This document shows, in pieces, positions 12,336-24,018 of a stretch of DNA of 64,000 bases (position 1 is its first letter; each line of letters opens with the position of its first letter). Made by a program: the position numbers and the translations under genes. The DNA comes from Alectoria sarmentosa (Eukaryota; Ascomycota; Lecanoromycetes; Lecanorales; Parmeliaceae). The notes below the pieces were generated by a model that made no database searches, was not told the origin of the DNA, and saw nothing but the letters and a program-made list of their open reading frames with translations. Where the stretch lies: the NCBI GenBank assembly GCA_009733775.1, contig WOGZ01000040.1, positions 1 to 64,000 on the forward strand. The letters are read 5' to 3'.

Positions 12336-13226
12336 GTGGTCATCGAGCATTGGAACAAGAAGATTTTGCTGCCATTGCTGAGCTATGAAGACGTATTAGA
12401 CGATGGCCAGACGAGGCAACCTTTGGATGTTTTACCGGGAGTATCAGATCGCTGTCTTCTTCGGGAGACCACCGTCCATACAACCAGGAGTGATGGAGGA
12501 CATGTCACCAGCAAGGTTACAAGCGCAATAATAGCGTCGCTTGATAGCTGCATTTCGGCGATTCTTTCTGGCCTTGCACGAGCAAGCTGGTCCTCGTCAG
12601 CACTCCGAAATTCCAGGAAGCAGATGGTGGTTATATATTCGAATGTATGGAGAGTGACTTTGGACAGCCTTCCAAGAGATTTTGGATCCTACCAATGGGA
12701 AGACTGGCGTGGAGAGAGATGCCAGGGCTGCCTCGTACTGAGGCTTGGTTGTCACCCACAACGTCCATCACGTCTGATGATTTTGCGTGCCGACTTTGGA
12801 GCGAGCGAATATCATCCACTCGGAGATGACAAAGTGCGCAAGATTTTGGATTCAACAAATGGAACAGAATCCGACCTGGCACGGACATCCAGGCTTTTGA
12901 TCACTGCCATGGAAACAATAATCCAACGCTCAAGATTTCGGATCCAACCAATGATACACGCCAAGGATAACCCGCTTGGCAGCCACGATGAGCCGAGGAT
13001 TCCAGCAGTGAAACCATATTTAGGCTTGTCGTCAGATGCAGAACGTCATCTGCGCGCACGAAGACGAAAGCGAGCAAGGAAGACGGAAAGGGACATGGCG
13101 AAGCGGAGCTGGCCAAGCGCGCGAGATTTTGGATTCCGCGAATCATGTCAACGGAGCGAAGACGCTGATGCAGCCAAAGATGCGGGCCCAAATGGCGGGT
13201 CAAGAGATTTTGGGAAGAGCCAGTAA
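12336..13226 (+). other. 296-codon open frame over a field of short dispersed repeats
   Basis: A long open frame starting with GTG spans this region, but it is probably not one protein. A core AGATTTTGGAT-type motif followed by a C/A-rich stretch recurs at 12677, 12841, 12933, 13124 and 13205. These positions fall in different reading frames (2, 1, 0, 2, 2 modulo 3), each of which would locally read K/E-I-L-D. The pattern looks like an old coding repeat array that has suffered indels, or non-coding repeats. It sits directly upstream of the ankyrin gene. No domain was recognised. Confidence 0.35.
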
Positions 13227-13466
13227 GATCAACCGTAACCACACTCCTGCCGGTACGCTAAGACCAAACCCCTAGCCAAATCACGTAAGGCGCACAAGCA
13301 TGCCACCCTTCAGCCTTCTGCTGCTACATTCAAGGCCTCGTATGTATACATATATTGGGACACAAGGCCTGATTTCTTTCTGTTTTTCATCGCTTGCTCA
13401 AAGGGGCTTTGATCGAATAATTAGGACTGATTGGACCATACCATATCCTCTTTCTGTTCTTCCGCA

Positions 13467-16400
13467 ATGTCACTCATCGCAGCTAACAATACACTTGAGG
13501 ACGCGGAATGGGATGCTCAAAAACCCACCATCCAGAAGCTGTACCTTTCAGAAGACAAGTCTCTCAAGGCACTCATCGACATCATGGCCATCTCTCATGA
13601 CTTCCGCGCAAGGTGTCACACATTCTGGGAACCACTGAAATGGACTACAGCTGATTTCAACAGCAAATCTCAATACGAGCTTCACTTCAAACGATGGCAA
13701 TTACGCAAAAATCTAAAGAGCTATGAGTGGAAAGCGGTCCATCATCACACATCAAAACGGAAATTCAATGGAAAGGAGAGTCGTCTATACATCGACGATA
13801 TCTTGGTCCCGAACAAAAAAGTTCGAAAAGAGACCTCGCGAAACAGCTTTATCTCCACCTTTGATCGGATTGCTCAAGGTAGTCCGTCCCCAGCCCATTT
13901 TATACATCATGTTAATCCAAGGAATTGCTGCTAGCCCCAAGCCCGAAAATACCAGACGGTTTAGTGATCTGTACGCCTCCAGCCTCGGGAATAGAGATGA
14001 TCCCGGTACATTCCCTTCCATGGTTCCAATTTGCAGCTTTTGTCGACGATACCGGTGGAATCAAGTATGCGGACAGTCTTGCTCCCTACTTTTTGAATAG
14101 GACACTATGCCAAAGCGGGCAATCAGCCACGTCGAACAAGCTCGATATCGGGTCCCCAGATACCACGGCCACGAGATACCCCAACCAAGGAATAGTATTG
14201 GGTGCTGCGAATCAGTCAAGCCTAAACGAATCCCAAGACAGTCGCTTTGATATGATCAATGTGATTCCCTACGCGACTGGCGAACGGACTACTAATAACC
14301 TCCATTCAGCAATCTTGAAATTGCTCTCTGTTTTGCCGGAAAACACTCAAAAAACTCCTGGACCTATTGCCCAGAGCTCTGCCATGCAAATCATAAAGCT
14401 TTGGATGTATCTGTCATCCAACAATCACGCCACTCACCTTATCCAAGACTCCATAGATGTAGACAAAACTGTCCTCGGACTGGTGAGAGCTCATAACGGT
14501 CTGCAATACAAGCATTTATTGTCCCATAGTGGGCCGACGTCAGAAGCGCTTTCAGAGAAGATCTTTGAAACCGCGCTTAGAGCCCAAGACATCGAGGTAA
14601 TCCGGATTGCGCTCGACTGCGGCATTGATCCCAACAAACAGGGATTCACAGACGCACTAACGTCACCACTTCAGTTGGCTTCCAGAAAAGGGAATGTCGA
14701 AATAGCCAGCATGTTGCTGAACGCCAACGCCGACGTAAATGACAGCATACTCGAGAATGCAGTGATGTCTGGATGTCCCGAAATGGTCAATCTCTTACTG
14801 GCTAAAGGAGCGCATGCCAGTACCGCGGATGGCGATGAAGCTCTTCGTGTTGCTGTGCAAGTCGGAGACATCCTGTCAGCTCGAAGTCTGATCTCCGCAG
14901 GGGCGGACGTTGCCTCGGCTTATGATGAAGGGTATACAGCCTTGCACGAAGCTTGTGGGAACTTTAATTTTGAGAATTTGGCTTATGAGGGATCCGAAAT
15001 GGTAAAGATTCTTCTTGAAGCGGGTGCAGATGTGAATGCTGTCACTGATTCAGGAATCACCGTTCTTGAGTGTGCCGTCCAGAATGGAAGTATCAACACA
15101 ATTCAATCTCTGTTGGATGCGGGGGCAGAGAATATTGGAAGTGCTACTTATTTTGCTGCTGACCAGGACGATGTTGAGATATTAAAAATTCTGTTGAGTG
15201 CTGGAGCAGATGTAAACGGCTGCTTCGAGAACTCCAGACGGACGGTACTTACAAGAGCGGTAGAAAAAGAGAATGTTAGTTTTGTGAGATTTCTCATAGA
15301 GTCAGGAGCTGATGTCAACGGCTGCACCCCGGAGCATGATTTTCTGGACTACAGTAACCCATATGAATACCATGAGGACTTAGGAATTTGCCGTTGGGAT
15401 AAGTGTCATTGGAAAAACTACACTCCACTTCAAGCAGCGTCATTTCACCAAAACATAGGAATAGCTAGAATTTTGATAGAAGCCGGGGCAAACGTCAACA
15501 TGGATTTCGTAGCAGGTACCCTCTTCAGATTGGAAAATCTGCTTGAGAATTTCCACGACCACCCAACAGCAGACAGATATGAGTTCTTTTATGGTACCGC
15601 CGTTCAGATAGCAGCCTATCAAGGCAACATGGAGCTTATCCGCCTCTTCTGGAATGCTGGGGCAAACATCAATGCTCCTGCCTATCGAGAGGGAGGAAAA
15701 ACTGCTCTCCAAGCTGCCATTGATAATGGAAACCACATGGTGATTGACTTTTTACTGGCAGCTGGTGCTGACGTCAACGCCGCTGCCGCGGAGAAGTATG
15801 GGACGAGTGCGCTAGCTGCGGCCATTATGCGCCAAGACCCCAATCTTCTCAGCTCAATAATAAAAGCAGGTGCAAAGATTACGTCTGCAAGACATTCCGG
15901 GGTGACTGCACTTGCGGCAGCGACGGCAACTCGTGACATTGCCACCGTGCGAATTCTACTTCATCCAGGAACAATCCCAGTTGACTCTGCAGCCCTTGAG
16001 GCAGCAGTGGCACATAACGATGTTGAGCTACTTCGGATACTACTTGCAGCTCGAGCAAACTCGAATGACCATGGAGAAAGATATTACGGGTACAACGCGC
16101 TTTACAGGGCAACATGGTACGAGCGCCATGAACTTGCTCAAATCCTTCTGGCATCACAAATAGATCCGAATATTCATCCGTCAGACGCAACATGGTTTAT
16201 GAGCTATCTACCGAAGACCCGGCAATGGATCTTCACCCACCGCCACACTTCTACCTGGTGTCTCGCCATCGAAAGCGGAAATCTTCGGCTGGTTCGAATA
16301 TTCCTTGAAGCTGGAGCAGACCCAAATCAGATTTTCCGCTGGAAGAGTTGTCAGCAACATTGTCTCTGGTTGGCGATTGAACAAGAAAACGTCCCGCTGA

Positions 16401-17011
16401 CGCAGATGCTTCTTGAAGCAGGTGCCGATGTGAACTTTGAGCTAGACCCGAGCCTACATAGAACAACAACATCCGTAGGATACGATGCTTACGGGAGAAC
16501 AAAAACAGCCCTAGGATACGCAGCTTTCGAGGGACAGACTGAAAACGTTCGCTTACTTTTGAAAGCTGGTGCGCGGCCAGACACTCCTGCAAATGGACGG
16601 TTTAGCCTCACCGCGCTTCAAGCAGCTGCTGAAAACGGCTATGAGGATGTGGTTGACATTCTTATAGAGGCTGGCGCAGACGTGAATGCTCCACCAGCTT
16701 CGTACGGAGGGTTGACTGCTCTCCAAGGTGCTGCAATCGGGGGCTTCCTGCGCATGGCGCGCGTACTGATCGAAGCTGGTGCGGACGTCAATACCGCCGC
16801 CGCCGAGGAAGAGGGCAGGACTGCTCTGACGGGCGCTGCAGAACACGGTCGAATTGACATGTTGCAATATCTACTTGACAATGGCGCCAGTATCGACGGA
16901 CCTGGGCGAGCTCAGTATGACTCTGCCATCCATCTTGCGGCAGAAATGGGACACCTGTCTGCTTGCAACCTCCTCAAGTCTCATCATAGACGTCTGTATG
17001 GCTCTTCTTGA
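13467..17011 (+). CDS. Clr5-domain ankyrin-repeat protein
   Basis: Exons are 13467-13612, 13664-13878 and 13935-17011 (1145 residues). The N-terminal 70 residues form a Clr5 domain: EWDAQKPTIQKLYL, a helix, then DFRASKSQYELHFKRWQLRK. That last block is only continuous if the 51-nt intron at 13613-13663 is removed, which supports the splice. A linker of about 240 residues follows. About 21 ankyrin repeats then run to the C-terminus, many with the LLEAGADVN core and with a few longer inserts (WDKCHWKNYTPLQ, WCLAIESGN). Clr5 is named after a fission yeast silencing factor, and fungal Clr5-ankyrin proteins are abundant but functionally uncharacterised. The repeats suggest a protein-interaction scaffold. 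No stop or frameshift interrupts it. Confidence 0.88.
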
Positions 17012-18025
17012 ATGTCCAGATGGGAACACATGTCATGGAATATTAGAGAGATGGTTACGTTTTTGTGCCCTAATGTACTTAGTCAAGTCTTAGAACGATT
17101 TTCTTTATTCAAGCACACAAGACTAAAAATATGGTCCAGCGCGCCACGCTAAGCGAGAGAAAAGTTGCGACTGAGACCGTTTCAGGAATCATCATATAAT
17201 GGATCTCTTCTTTCTCAATAGCGGCCTTCAATCCAATGAGCAAGAAGAACCGTTTCCTTTTTCTCGAACTATTTTCGATTCGCGGACTAATCAATGACCA
17301 TGGTAGAAAGATTTCTCCAACCTTGTTAGGAGCAAGCCCCAAAGGAGCCTGGCTCGGCGATTCCTTCAATGCGACGTCTAGTCGCTTTGACATACTTACA
17401 TCCTGTGACGTCCAGAGCCTTCATTCCACTGAGACCTACCGAGAACAATTTTGTCGAGGAATTTATTGTGTCTTTTTAAAGCGATATATTCCAATCCCCG
17501 AGTCGAGTCGAGCCACGCTGCGAATGAGAAAAGTACCTGAGGAAAGTCGAGAAGCTGGAGTATGAATCACGTTCCCTCCCTTGGCCATGAATGAGGTGTG
17601 TAGAATTGCAAGACTAGAAGTTGTTTAAGTGCAGAGGATAGAAAGATTTCAGAGCGGAAACATCTAGAGGCGCAGCACTAAGACTGAGGGTCCAGTGTAG
17701 GCAGTAAGAAGAAAAAGGTTGGATGTAATATTGTTGAATATCATAAGCAGGTCTCGTAGGTGTGCTGTATCATACTGCGGGAATGGATTGAGAGGATGGA
17801 ATGTAGGCCGCGTGCTTGATTCGCTACAGTGGATCGATGCTGTAATAGGGGCTCGGGGTTAAGATCACGGGGATTATGCAAGCCTTGCATTTTTATCCTT
17901 AGCGCAAATTCTGAGCCTTCTACAACAGTTTCTTTTTCTCCTCTCTCTCTCTCTCTCTTCTTACCTTTCAATTCAAACAGCTTCGTCAAGTGCTTGATTG
18001 AACTACTTCCATCGATTGAACTGCA
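17012..18025. other. intergenic with pyrimidine-rich leader
   Basis: No gene recognised. Frames of about 100 codons occur on both strands without motifs. The last 100 bases contain a CT-repeat tract (about 17930-17961) typical of fungal core promoters or leaders, placed about 65 bp before the F-box start codon. Confidence 0.55.
17930..17961 (+). promoter_or_regulatory. CT-rich tract upstream of F-box gene
   Basis: Uninterrupted pyrimidines including about nine CT dinucleotides end about 65 bp before the ATG at 18026. Such tracts commonly mark transcription start regions in filamentous fungi. The role here is inferred from position only. Confidence 0.4.
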
Positions 18026-19069
18026 ATGGCCTTCTCTCAGCTCACAAGGCCTGTATTTCCACCCGAGATCTGGCCGACGGTCTTTTCCAACTTTCAAAGA
18101 CACCATGATCTCGTTCATCTATGGACGGATTGCAGACATGTCTGTAGACAGTTCAGAGATGACGTGGTGCATATCTTTGGGACTGAACAACGAAAAAAAA
18201 CGACCATCGAATTTGATTGCGGTCCGTCCGGTCTCGACCCTTGAACATGAAACCTTGCTGAAGCGGAAACAGGTGTTTGGTACAGTTCGGAGGTATTTGG
18301 TGGCAAGGTCAACCTGCGCAGCATCTCATTTGGATTCGATCGCCTTGTGAATGAAGGATTGAGGGATATCAGCTTCGATTGGCGAACGATGTGCTCTCCG
18401 CTTTTTGCAGAGACTGAACTTTTTGTTGATATTCTAATCGTTTCTTTCACACTTCAGTGCTTTTTTTTGGCTGACATGGTCCAGCTAAATACTGTAATGA
18501 CCGAAATGGATAAAGCTCCAACGATCTAGGACAAGATGGACCAAGGCGAAGGTGACATGTCCGAGACTCTGGAAGCCTACGTGGCAATCGCCGGGCGGCT
18601 TCTTGTTCAGAGTAAGAAGTCGGCTCACCGTGCCCGCATACGTCGCCAGTGGGAAGCGGAAGGACAAGATTGTGTCTTTGATGATGATTTCATTGAAGAG
18701 GAAAAGGCAGCTCTTGCAACGCTGAAGGAGGCGCAGTTCTGTGCCCAATTTCTAGAGTACAGTGATGATGACAAGGAAGCGCAACCAGAGTCAGGAATGA
18801 GAGGCGATAGAACGACCGCGAAAGAGGAGGATGATGAGGATGAGGATGAGGATGACGAGGATTATGAGGATGATGAGAATGACGAGGATGACGAGGATGA
18901 TGGGGATTCTAAATATGAGAGCGATGACGATCAAGATGTGGACGAGGATGAAGACGTGGAAGAAGTCGCTACAGTGGGACTGTGGGTTAGTGAGTCGCAT
19001 AGGGAGTCAGGGATCAGTAGTCATGACCCATGGCCCCCCACATGGAATGTGCTAGAACAGTGGTCATAG
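18026..19069 (+). CDS. F-box-like protein with acidic C-terminal tail
   Basis: The N-terminus (VFPPEIWPTVFSN, then DLVHLWTDCRHVCRQFRDDV) matches the F-box-like start of a large fungal family. Downstream, SISFGFDRL and LRDISFDWRTMCSPLF correspond to two later landmarks of that family brought unusually close together. The C-terminal half has a basic helix, YSDDDKEAQ and a long D/E run. A model of 18026-18225, 18286-18479 and 18531-19069 (310 residues) keeps frame and skips the TGA at 18242 and the TAG at 18528. The first donor (GTCCGG) and second donor (GTCCAG) are weak. An alternative first intron at 18222-18263 also keeps frame. The short centre suggests an internal deletion relative to relatives, so function is uncertain. 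The last 100 bases belong to a duplicated segment (see 18965-19167). Confidence 0.6.
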
Positions 19070-19167
19070 CGAGAGACACGTGTCATGATGAAGCAATATA
19101 TATGCCTGTTCTATATCAGGCAATGGCTCTTTATTCGTTTTCATCTTTTTTAGAATTATAACATTTT
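18965..19167 (+). repeat. repeat Y, normal copy (end of F-box gene)
   Basis: This segment, covering the last codons and 3' flank of the F-box gene, is repeated at 23269-23473. It has ordinary base composition here. In the first 115 aligned bases I count by hand about 35 differences. All but one read C to T or G to A going from this copy to the other. Confidence 0.85.
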
Positions 19168-22100
19168 TGTGACAATTGAGATTATACATATCATTAACAT
19201 ATTCATTTTAACACATCTACTCATTCACTTCGTATTCAATCATTATATTTCGTTTTATCATCGCATCGTTCAATTAATTGAATATCGCTATTATTATGTT
19301 ATTCACACATATTATTATCGCCGCTATCGCCTTTAAAAGAGTTAAGATTCTTAAAATCAAAACTATCAAGATAATTATTGTTGTTGTTAAAATATTTGTT
19401 ATCGTTAAACCTCGTAAAAAGATCGTTCAATTTGTATTTAAAACATTATTACGTCAATCGCTCGAGTCGTTAAATATTATAAAGTTATCGATTATTAAAG
19501 AAACACCCTTTTTTTCATTTTTTCGTACGAAAAGACTAAAAAAAAAGATAACATATTTAAAAAATTATTTAAATGTTTTTCATATACATAAATCGCATAA
19601 ACATAAATCTCGTCGTTTTCGTTAATATCGTTATCGATATGAGAAAGAGTTATCGTCGTCGTCGAATTTCGAGAAAAACGATGAATCGAGGGTGTCGTTT
19701 TTGTATTAAAAAGATAATAAATCTTTTTTTAAATTTTATAAACGATATAAGGTCGTGAATATTAAATATTTCAAATAAATCTTTTTCGATATCTTTTATG
19801 CGAAATATTTCATCAAATTATCGATTAATTACATTAATTATAATAATAAAAATAAGATCAAAAATGAGAATATTTAAAAATTTATCGATTTTAATTAATT
19901 ATTGCGTTGTTTCGAGGTGTATAATTAAATCATTTATTATTACGTTTATTTATCGATGACGTTTAAATTTCAAGAAACTCTGTCGAATTATCGCGTTCGA
20001 TTATTTGATTGATCGATTATATACACGTTTCAATTCATTCGAGAATATTATTATTCTTTTATAACCGCTCGAAAGCTTAACGATTAAAATAATTTTATCG
20101 TCTAAATCATAAAGAATAAAGAATGTTTCGATTAATTAATTCGAAAATTTATAATTATAAACAGCATAAATATGAAGTTATCGTTTAATAAATATGTTAA
20201 TAATCAGATCATCAAATTCTTCTTTTTAAATGATCTTTTTATATATTATAATTTCAACGCGGGTCATTGCCCTCGTGCGTCTTATAAATTCAATTATAAT
20301 TATTTCGTATATTAACAAAATCATTTTATTATCATATGCTTCAAAGTTTATACCTCATCGTCATTTAATTCAAATTCGGTTTTATTAAGAAATAAAATCA
20401 TTAAGGCGAATTGATTATCACAACTCATATTAATGTTGATTTCATTATTATTCGTATTTGAAAGCTTTTCGTATATATCGTACGATTCACACGATTTAAA
20501 TTTATCATAATAAAATTCATTATTAATAATCGAATGAAAATCGTGATTAAAAACTCATCTCGATATTATATATACAAATACGTTTTCGATTATTTTTCGA
20601 AAGGGCGCAAAAATCGATTATCGAGATTTCCTTTTAAATCATCGCAATCAAAATCACTTATTAATTCTCACTGTTCTCGATATATTATCAACGAATCTTT
20701 AAAAACAATTTTAACATAATCGTTTAATTAAAATAAACGTCGTCATCGAGCCTCGATTTATATGCTCGTTATTGAATTTGATTTCGAAATATAATAACGA
20801 TTGAAGACGAATTCACGACCTTTCATTCTCTTATAACGAAATCGTTAATAACGATATATTCGAAAATTGAGATTTTTTAAAATATATCACGTTTAATGAT
20901 GCAATATAAGCATTACTTCAATAAAATTATGAAATTATATTCGTGAAACGAAATTTGAAAAACGTTTTTCGACATGTTTTTATGATTATATCAAATTAAT
21001 AATTATTGAATTTCTTTTATAATAATTGTTATTGAATAAAACGATATTTGTCTTTCGACTTACGCACATTATCGTTTTTATTCAATCTATTCGTTAAAAC
21101 ATTCAATTAAATCATAATTGCGATCTTATATTGAATCATAATATTTCATTATTTAAACGATTTTTTCGTTATTTTATTATTTTAAACGAATGTCGAAATA
21201 TACGATCGAAAGTTCGATCGAATATATAACGATTTAAATTTAAATATCAATCACATAAAGAACATTTTGAGCATTATTATAAATTTTTTGAAAATCGAAT
21301 TCGATAACATTTTTATATAAGCGAGGCTCTTTTCGGGCAAACTAATTCACACGAAAAACACGATTAACGACTTATTAAAAAAAATTATAATTTCACATCG
21401 AGAACTCGAAACAACGATAAATTTTTTATTATTTACGACGAAAATAATAATTCTCGATAAAACTTTTCTGAAAAGATTGTTTAATACGATTCGAAAATCG
21501 ATAATAATCATATAAATTTCTTTAAATATGAAAATCGATTTATTATAATAAAAGATTTTTTTAAAAGATTGAAACAATATGCAATTGCTCCGCCTCATCG
21601 TCGATCGATAATCAACATATATTTAAATAAACGTCTCGAGAAATTTCGATATGAGAAATTATTTATTGCACGATCTCAATTTATTATTCTCAATCAAGAA
21701 TATATTTAATATACGAATATTCACGCGTCACATATATAAAAACATTTAATTCAAAAAAATAAAGGTCATATTTTATGTAATTCGATTGTAATTAAAAAGG
21801 TTATAAGATATACGATTAATTCTTTATTGCGATAATGAGACTTACGTATTTGATTTTCAAAAATCATTTATTCATAAAACGATTATAATATCATTACGAC
21901 ATATTGTTATACTTGTAATCACATATAATATTCTCATTATAATCATATAAATCTCTATTAAAATTAATAAATTAATTAATAATTTATCGCGTTTTCGTTA
22001 TTAAAAAATCGTTAATAGATATTTATAATTAAAATATTTGATTACGATTTCGTCTTATTGAATAAAGATTTACACGAATTATGATATAATTAAACGTCTT

Positions 22101-23103
22101 TGTTCAAAAACGTCGCTCGTTTTTTTTAATGAGAATTAATTACGAAAATCAAAAAGACGTATTTTATATCGATCAAATTTTATAATATTTATTATACGAT
22201 TAAAGATTACGATTTTTCATTTTTAATCACATTAAATTCATTAACGAGTTGAATAACGAGTCTCAGCATTAAACGAATTAAGATTAAAACGATTAAAACA
22301 TATCTCATCGACGTTAAATCTGCGCACGTAAATTTAAAATATGAAAATTTGAAAATGTTTCACAATTCTTAATTAAAACGTATTATAATCGATATTCGTT
22401 GATTATAAAATGAAGTTGATATAAAGAAAAAACAATTTCTTATCAAAAACATTTTGATACGATTCTTTTTATAATTCGATTAATTTATCGAGAAAAGAGC
22501 GACATTATACGTTTTCTTTTATTTAATATTTACCGCCTTTTTTAAAGTAAACGAGTTTACATATTTCATCAAGAATTTGAACAATAAAGATTTTAATAAA
22601 TGATTTTTGACTCGTCGATCGATGAGACTATATAATGATTATTTGAAATTAACATTTTTAGTTTTCAAAATAGATTTTTTTCGATAAGAGATCACGTTGA
22701 TAATTGTTATTATCGATAACGATATATACTTCGTATGAGCCTTGAAACATTTATTTCGTAAATAATCAAATTCGTTAATAATTTCTTTGTTTGCGATGAA
22801 CGATAAAAGTTTTATGAAAAACACGATTATTATAATTTTTCGAATAATCATTCGAAACGTAGGTATAAAAGATTATTATTTAAATTATTTTTTTCGTCAT
22901 AAAATTGCTACGATAACACGAAAGGTCGATTTTAACGATAAAAAAATTCAATTATTAAATAAATAAAAATCGAATAATTATCGTCTATACATCGTCACTC
23001 ATTTTTCACGAATATTCGTCACATCACGTCGATATTAACATCTTTCATCTCTTTAACATTAATAATAACGTTATTCATTATAAACGCTCTTTACGAAAAC
23101 GTC

Positions 23104-23268
23104 GATATAAATGTTTAAAAAAAATTTTAACGTTAAAAACGAGAATATGTTTGTTTAAATCTTTATTCGATAACGGTCTTAACGCTGAAACAATTTAATC
23201 ATTATTATTTACATTATTTATATGTTTTTATATATATATGATGTGTGTTTACGAGTATACGAACATTA
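23104..23268 (+). repeat. repeat X, RIP-mutated copy
   Basis: Aligns along its length with 23530-23692, for example around ACGAGTATACGAACATTAAT versus ACGAGTATGCGAGCACTAAT. The differences are overwhelmingly C to T and G to A toward this copy. It abuts mutated repeat Y with no spacer. Confidence 0.8.
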
Positions 23269-23473
23269 ATCGTTATAATGAGATTGTGAATTAATGAGTC
23301 GTATAAAGAATCAAAAATCAATAATCATGATTCGTGGTTTTTCATATGAAATGTGTTAAAACAATGATTATAATGAGAGACACGTGTCATGATGAAACAA
23401 TATATATGCTTATTTTATATCAAGCAATGACTCTTTATTCGTTTTCATCTCTTTTAAAGTCATAACATTCTTA
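23269..23473 (+). repeat. repeat Y, RIP-mutated copy
   Basis: Mutated twin of 18965-19167. The invariant core GAGAGACACGTGTCATGATG is shared. Upstream of that core nearly every C or G difference has become T or A. It carries the remains of the F-box gene's last codons but no upstream part of that gene. Confidence 0.85.
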
Positions 23474-23529
23474 TTCATTCGCCCGCATTTGTATATAATT
23501 TCATTTTCATTTCAGATTTATGTCACTTA

Positions 23530-23692
23530 GATATGAGAGTTTTCTTAACGTTAAAGATGAGAATATGTTTGTTCAGGTCTTTATTCGATGACGACCCTGG
23601 CGCTGGGACAGCCCAATCACTATTATCTACGTCATTTGTATGCCCTCATGTGTGTGTGATGTGTGTCTACGAGTATGCGAGCACTAATAGAC
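23530..23692 (+). repeat. repeat X, normal copy
   Basis: GC-normal twin of 23104-23268, lying just outside the right edge of the AT block and about 57 bp after mutated repeat Y. No coding function is visible. Confidence 0.8.
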
Positions 23693-23789
23693 CATGAAGA
23701 TGCGGACAACGAGGGCGGCGTTGGTATCGACCATGACAATGAGAATTGACTGGCGAAAAGACGAGACTGAACTTTTAACAATTTATTAG

Positions 23790-24008
23790 GGTCCAAGGTT
23801 CTTCGACTATGCCAATTTCGCCGCCAGTCTGCCCTTAAAGGTTGCCTACAGCACCTACGAAAGCTCACAAAAGTTCCTCTTCAAACAAGTGATAGCTGTC
23901 ATCGACGATGAAATCAAGCTAATTTCAGAGATTGCTGTGCCCAGCCTAACTATCTTAACAATATCTATGCCTTCTCCAGGGACAGGATCACTTTTAATGG
24001 TAGTGTAG
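23790..24008 (+). other. coding-like open segment beside the RIP block
   Basis: A 73-codon frame without an ATG starts right after an acceptor-like TTATTAG at 23789 and ends in TAG at 24006. Its composition looks like real protein (RFFDYANFAASLPLKVAYST, then SSQKFLFKQVIAVIDDEIKL). It may be an internal exon or the remnant of a gene whose 5' part was lost at the RIP border. Family not recognised. Confidence 0.3.
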
Positions 24009-24018
24009 AGTACATCTT

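Larger units (their letters stand above)
19140..23530. repeat. AT-rich RIP block, 4.4 kb
   Basis: Extremely A/T-rich, with abundant TpA and surviving CpG. The few open frames (up to 115 codons) are Ile/Lys/Asn/Phe-rich artefacts of composition. The block starts within repeat Y (18965-19167) and ends just before repeat X (23530-23692). Inside its right edge it contains mutated copies of both (23104-23268 and 23269-23473). No transposase or reverse transcriptase motif survives. It is best read as a former duplication or insertion heavily mutated by RIP. Confidence 0.85.

Noticed and set aside
17829..17885. tRNA-like stretch with a GGGGTTAAGATCACGGGG segment
   Set aside because: No acceptor stem or anticodon arm can be folded around it, and the T-arm consensus is not met.
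19278..22851. Ile/Lys/Asn-rich open frames inside the AT block
   Set aside because: Their composition is explained by A/T richness; no motif or start context.
18965..23473. Copies of repeat Y as long terminal repeats of a retrotransposon
   Set aside because: The left copy includes the end of a gene's coding sequence. The right copy is preceded by repeat X, not by a polypurine tract, and no internal retroelement domain or target site duplication is visible.
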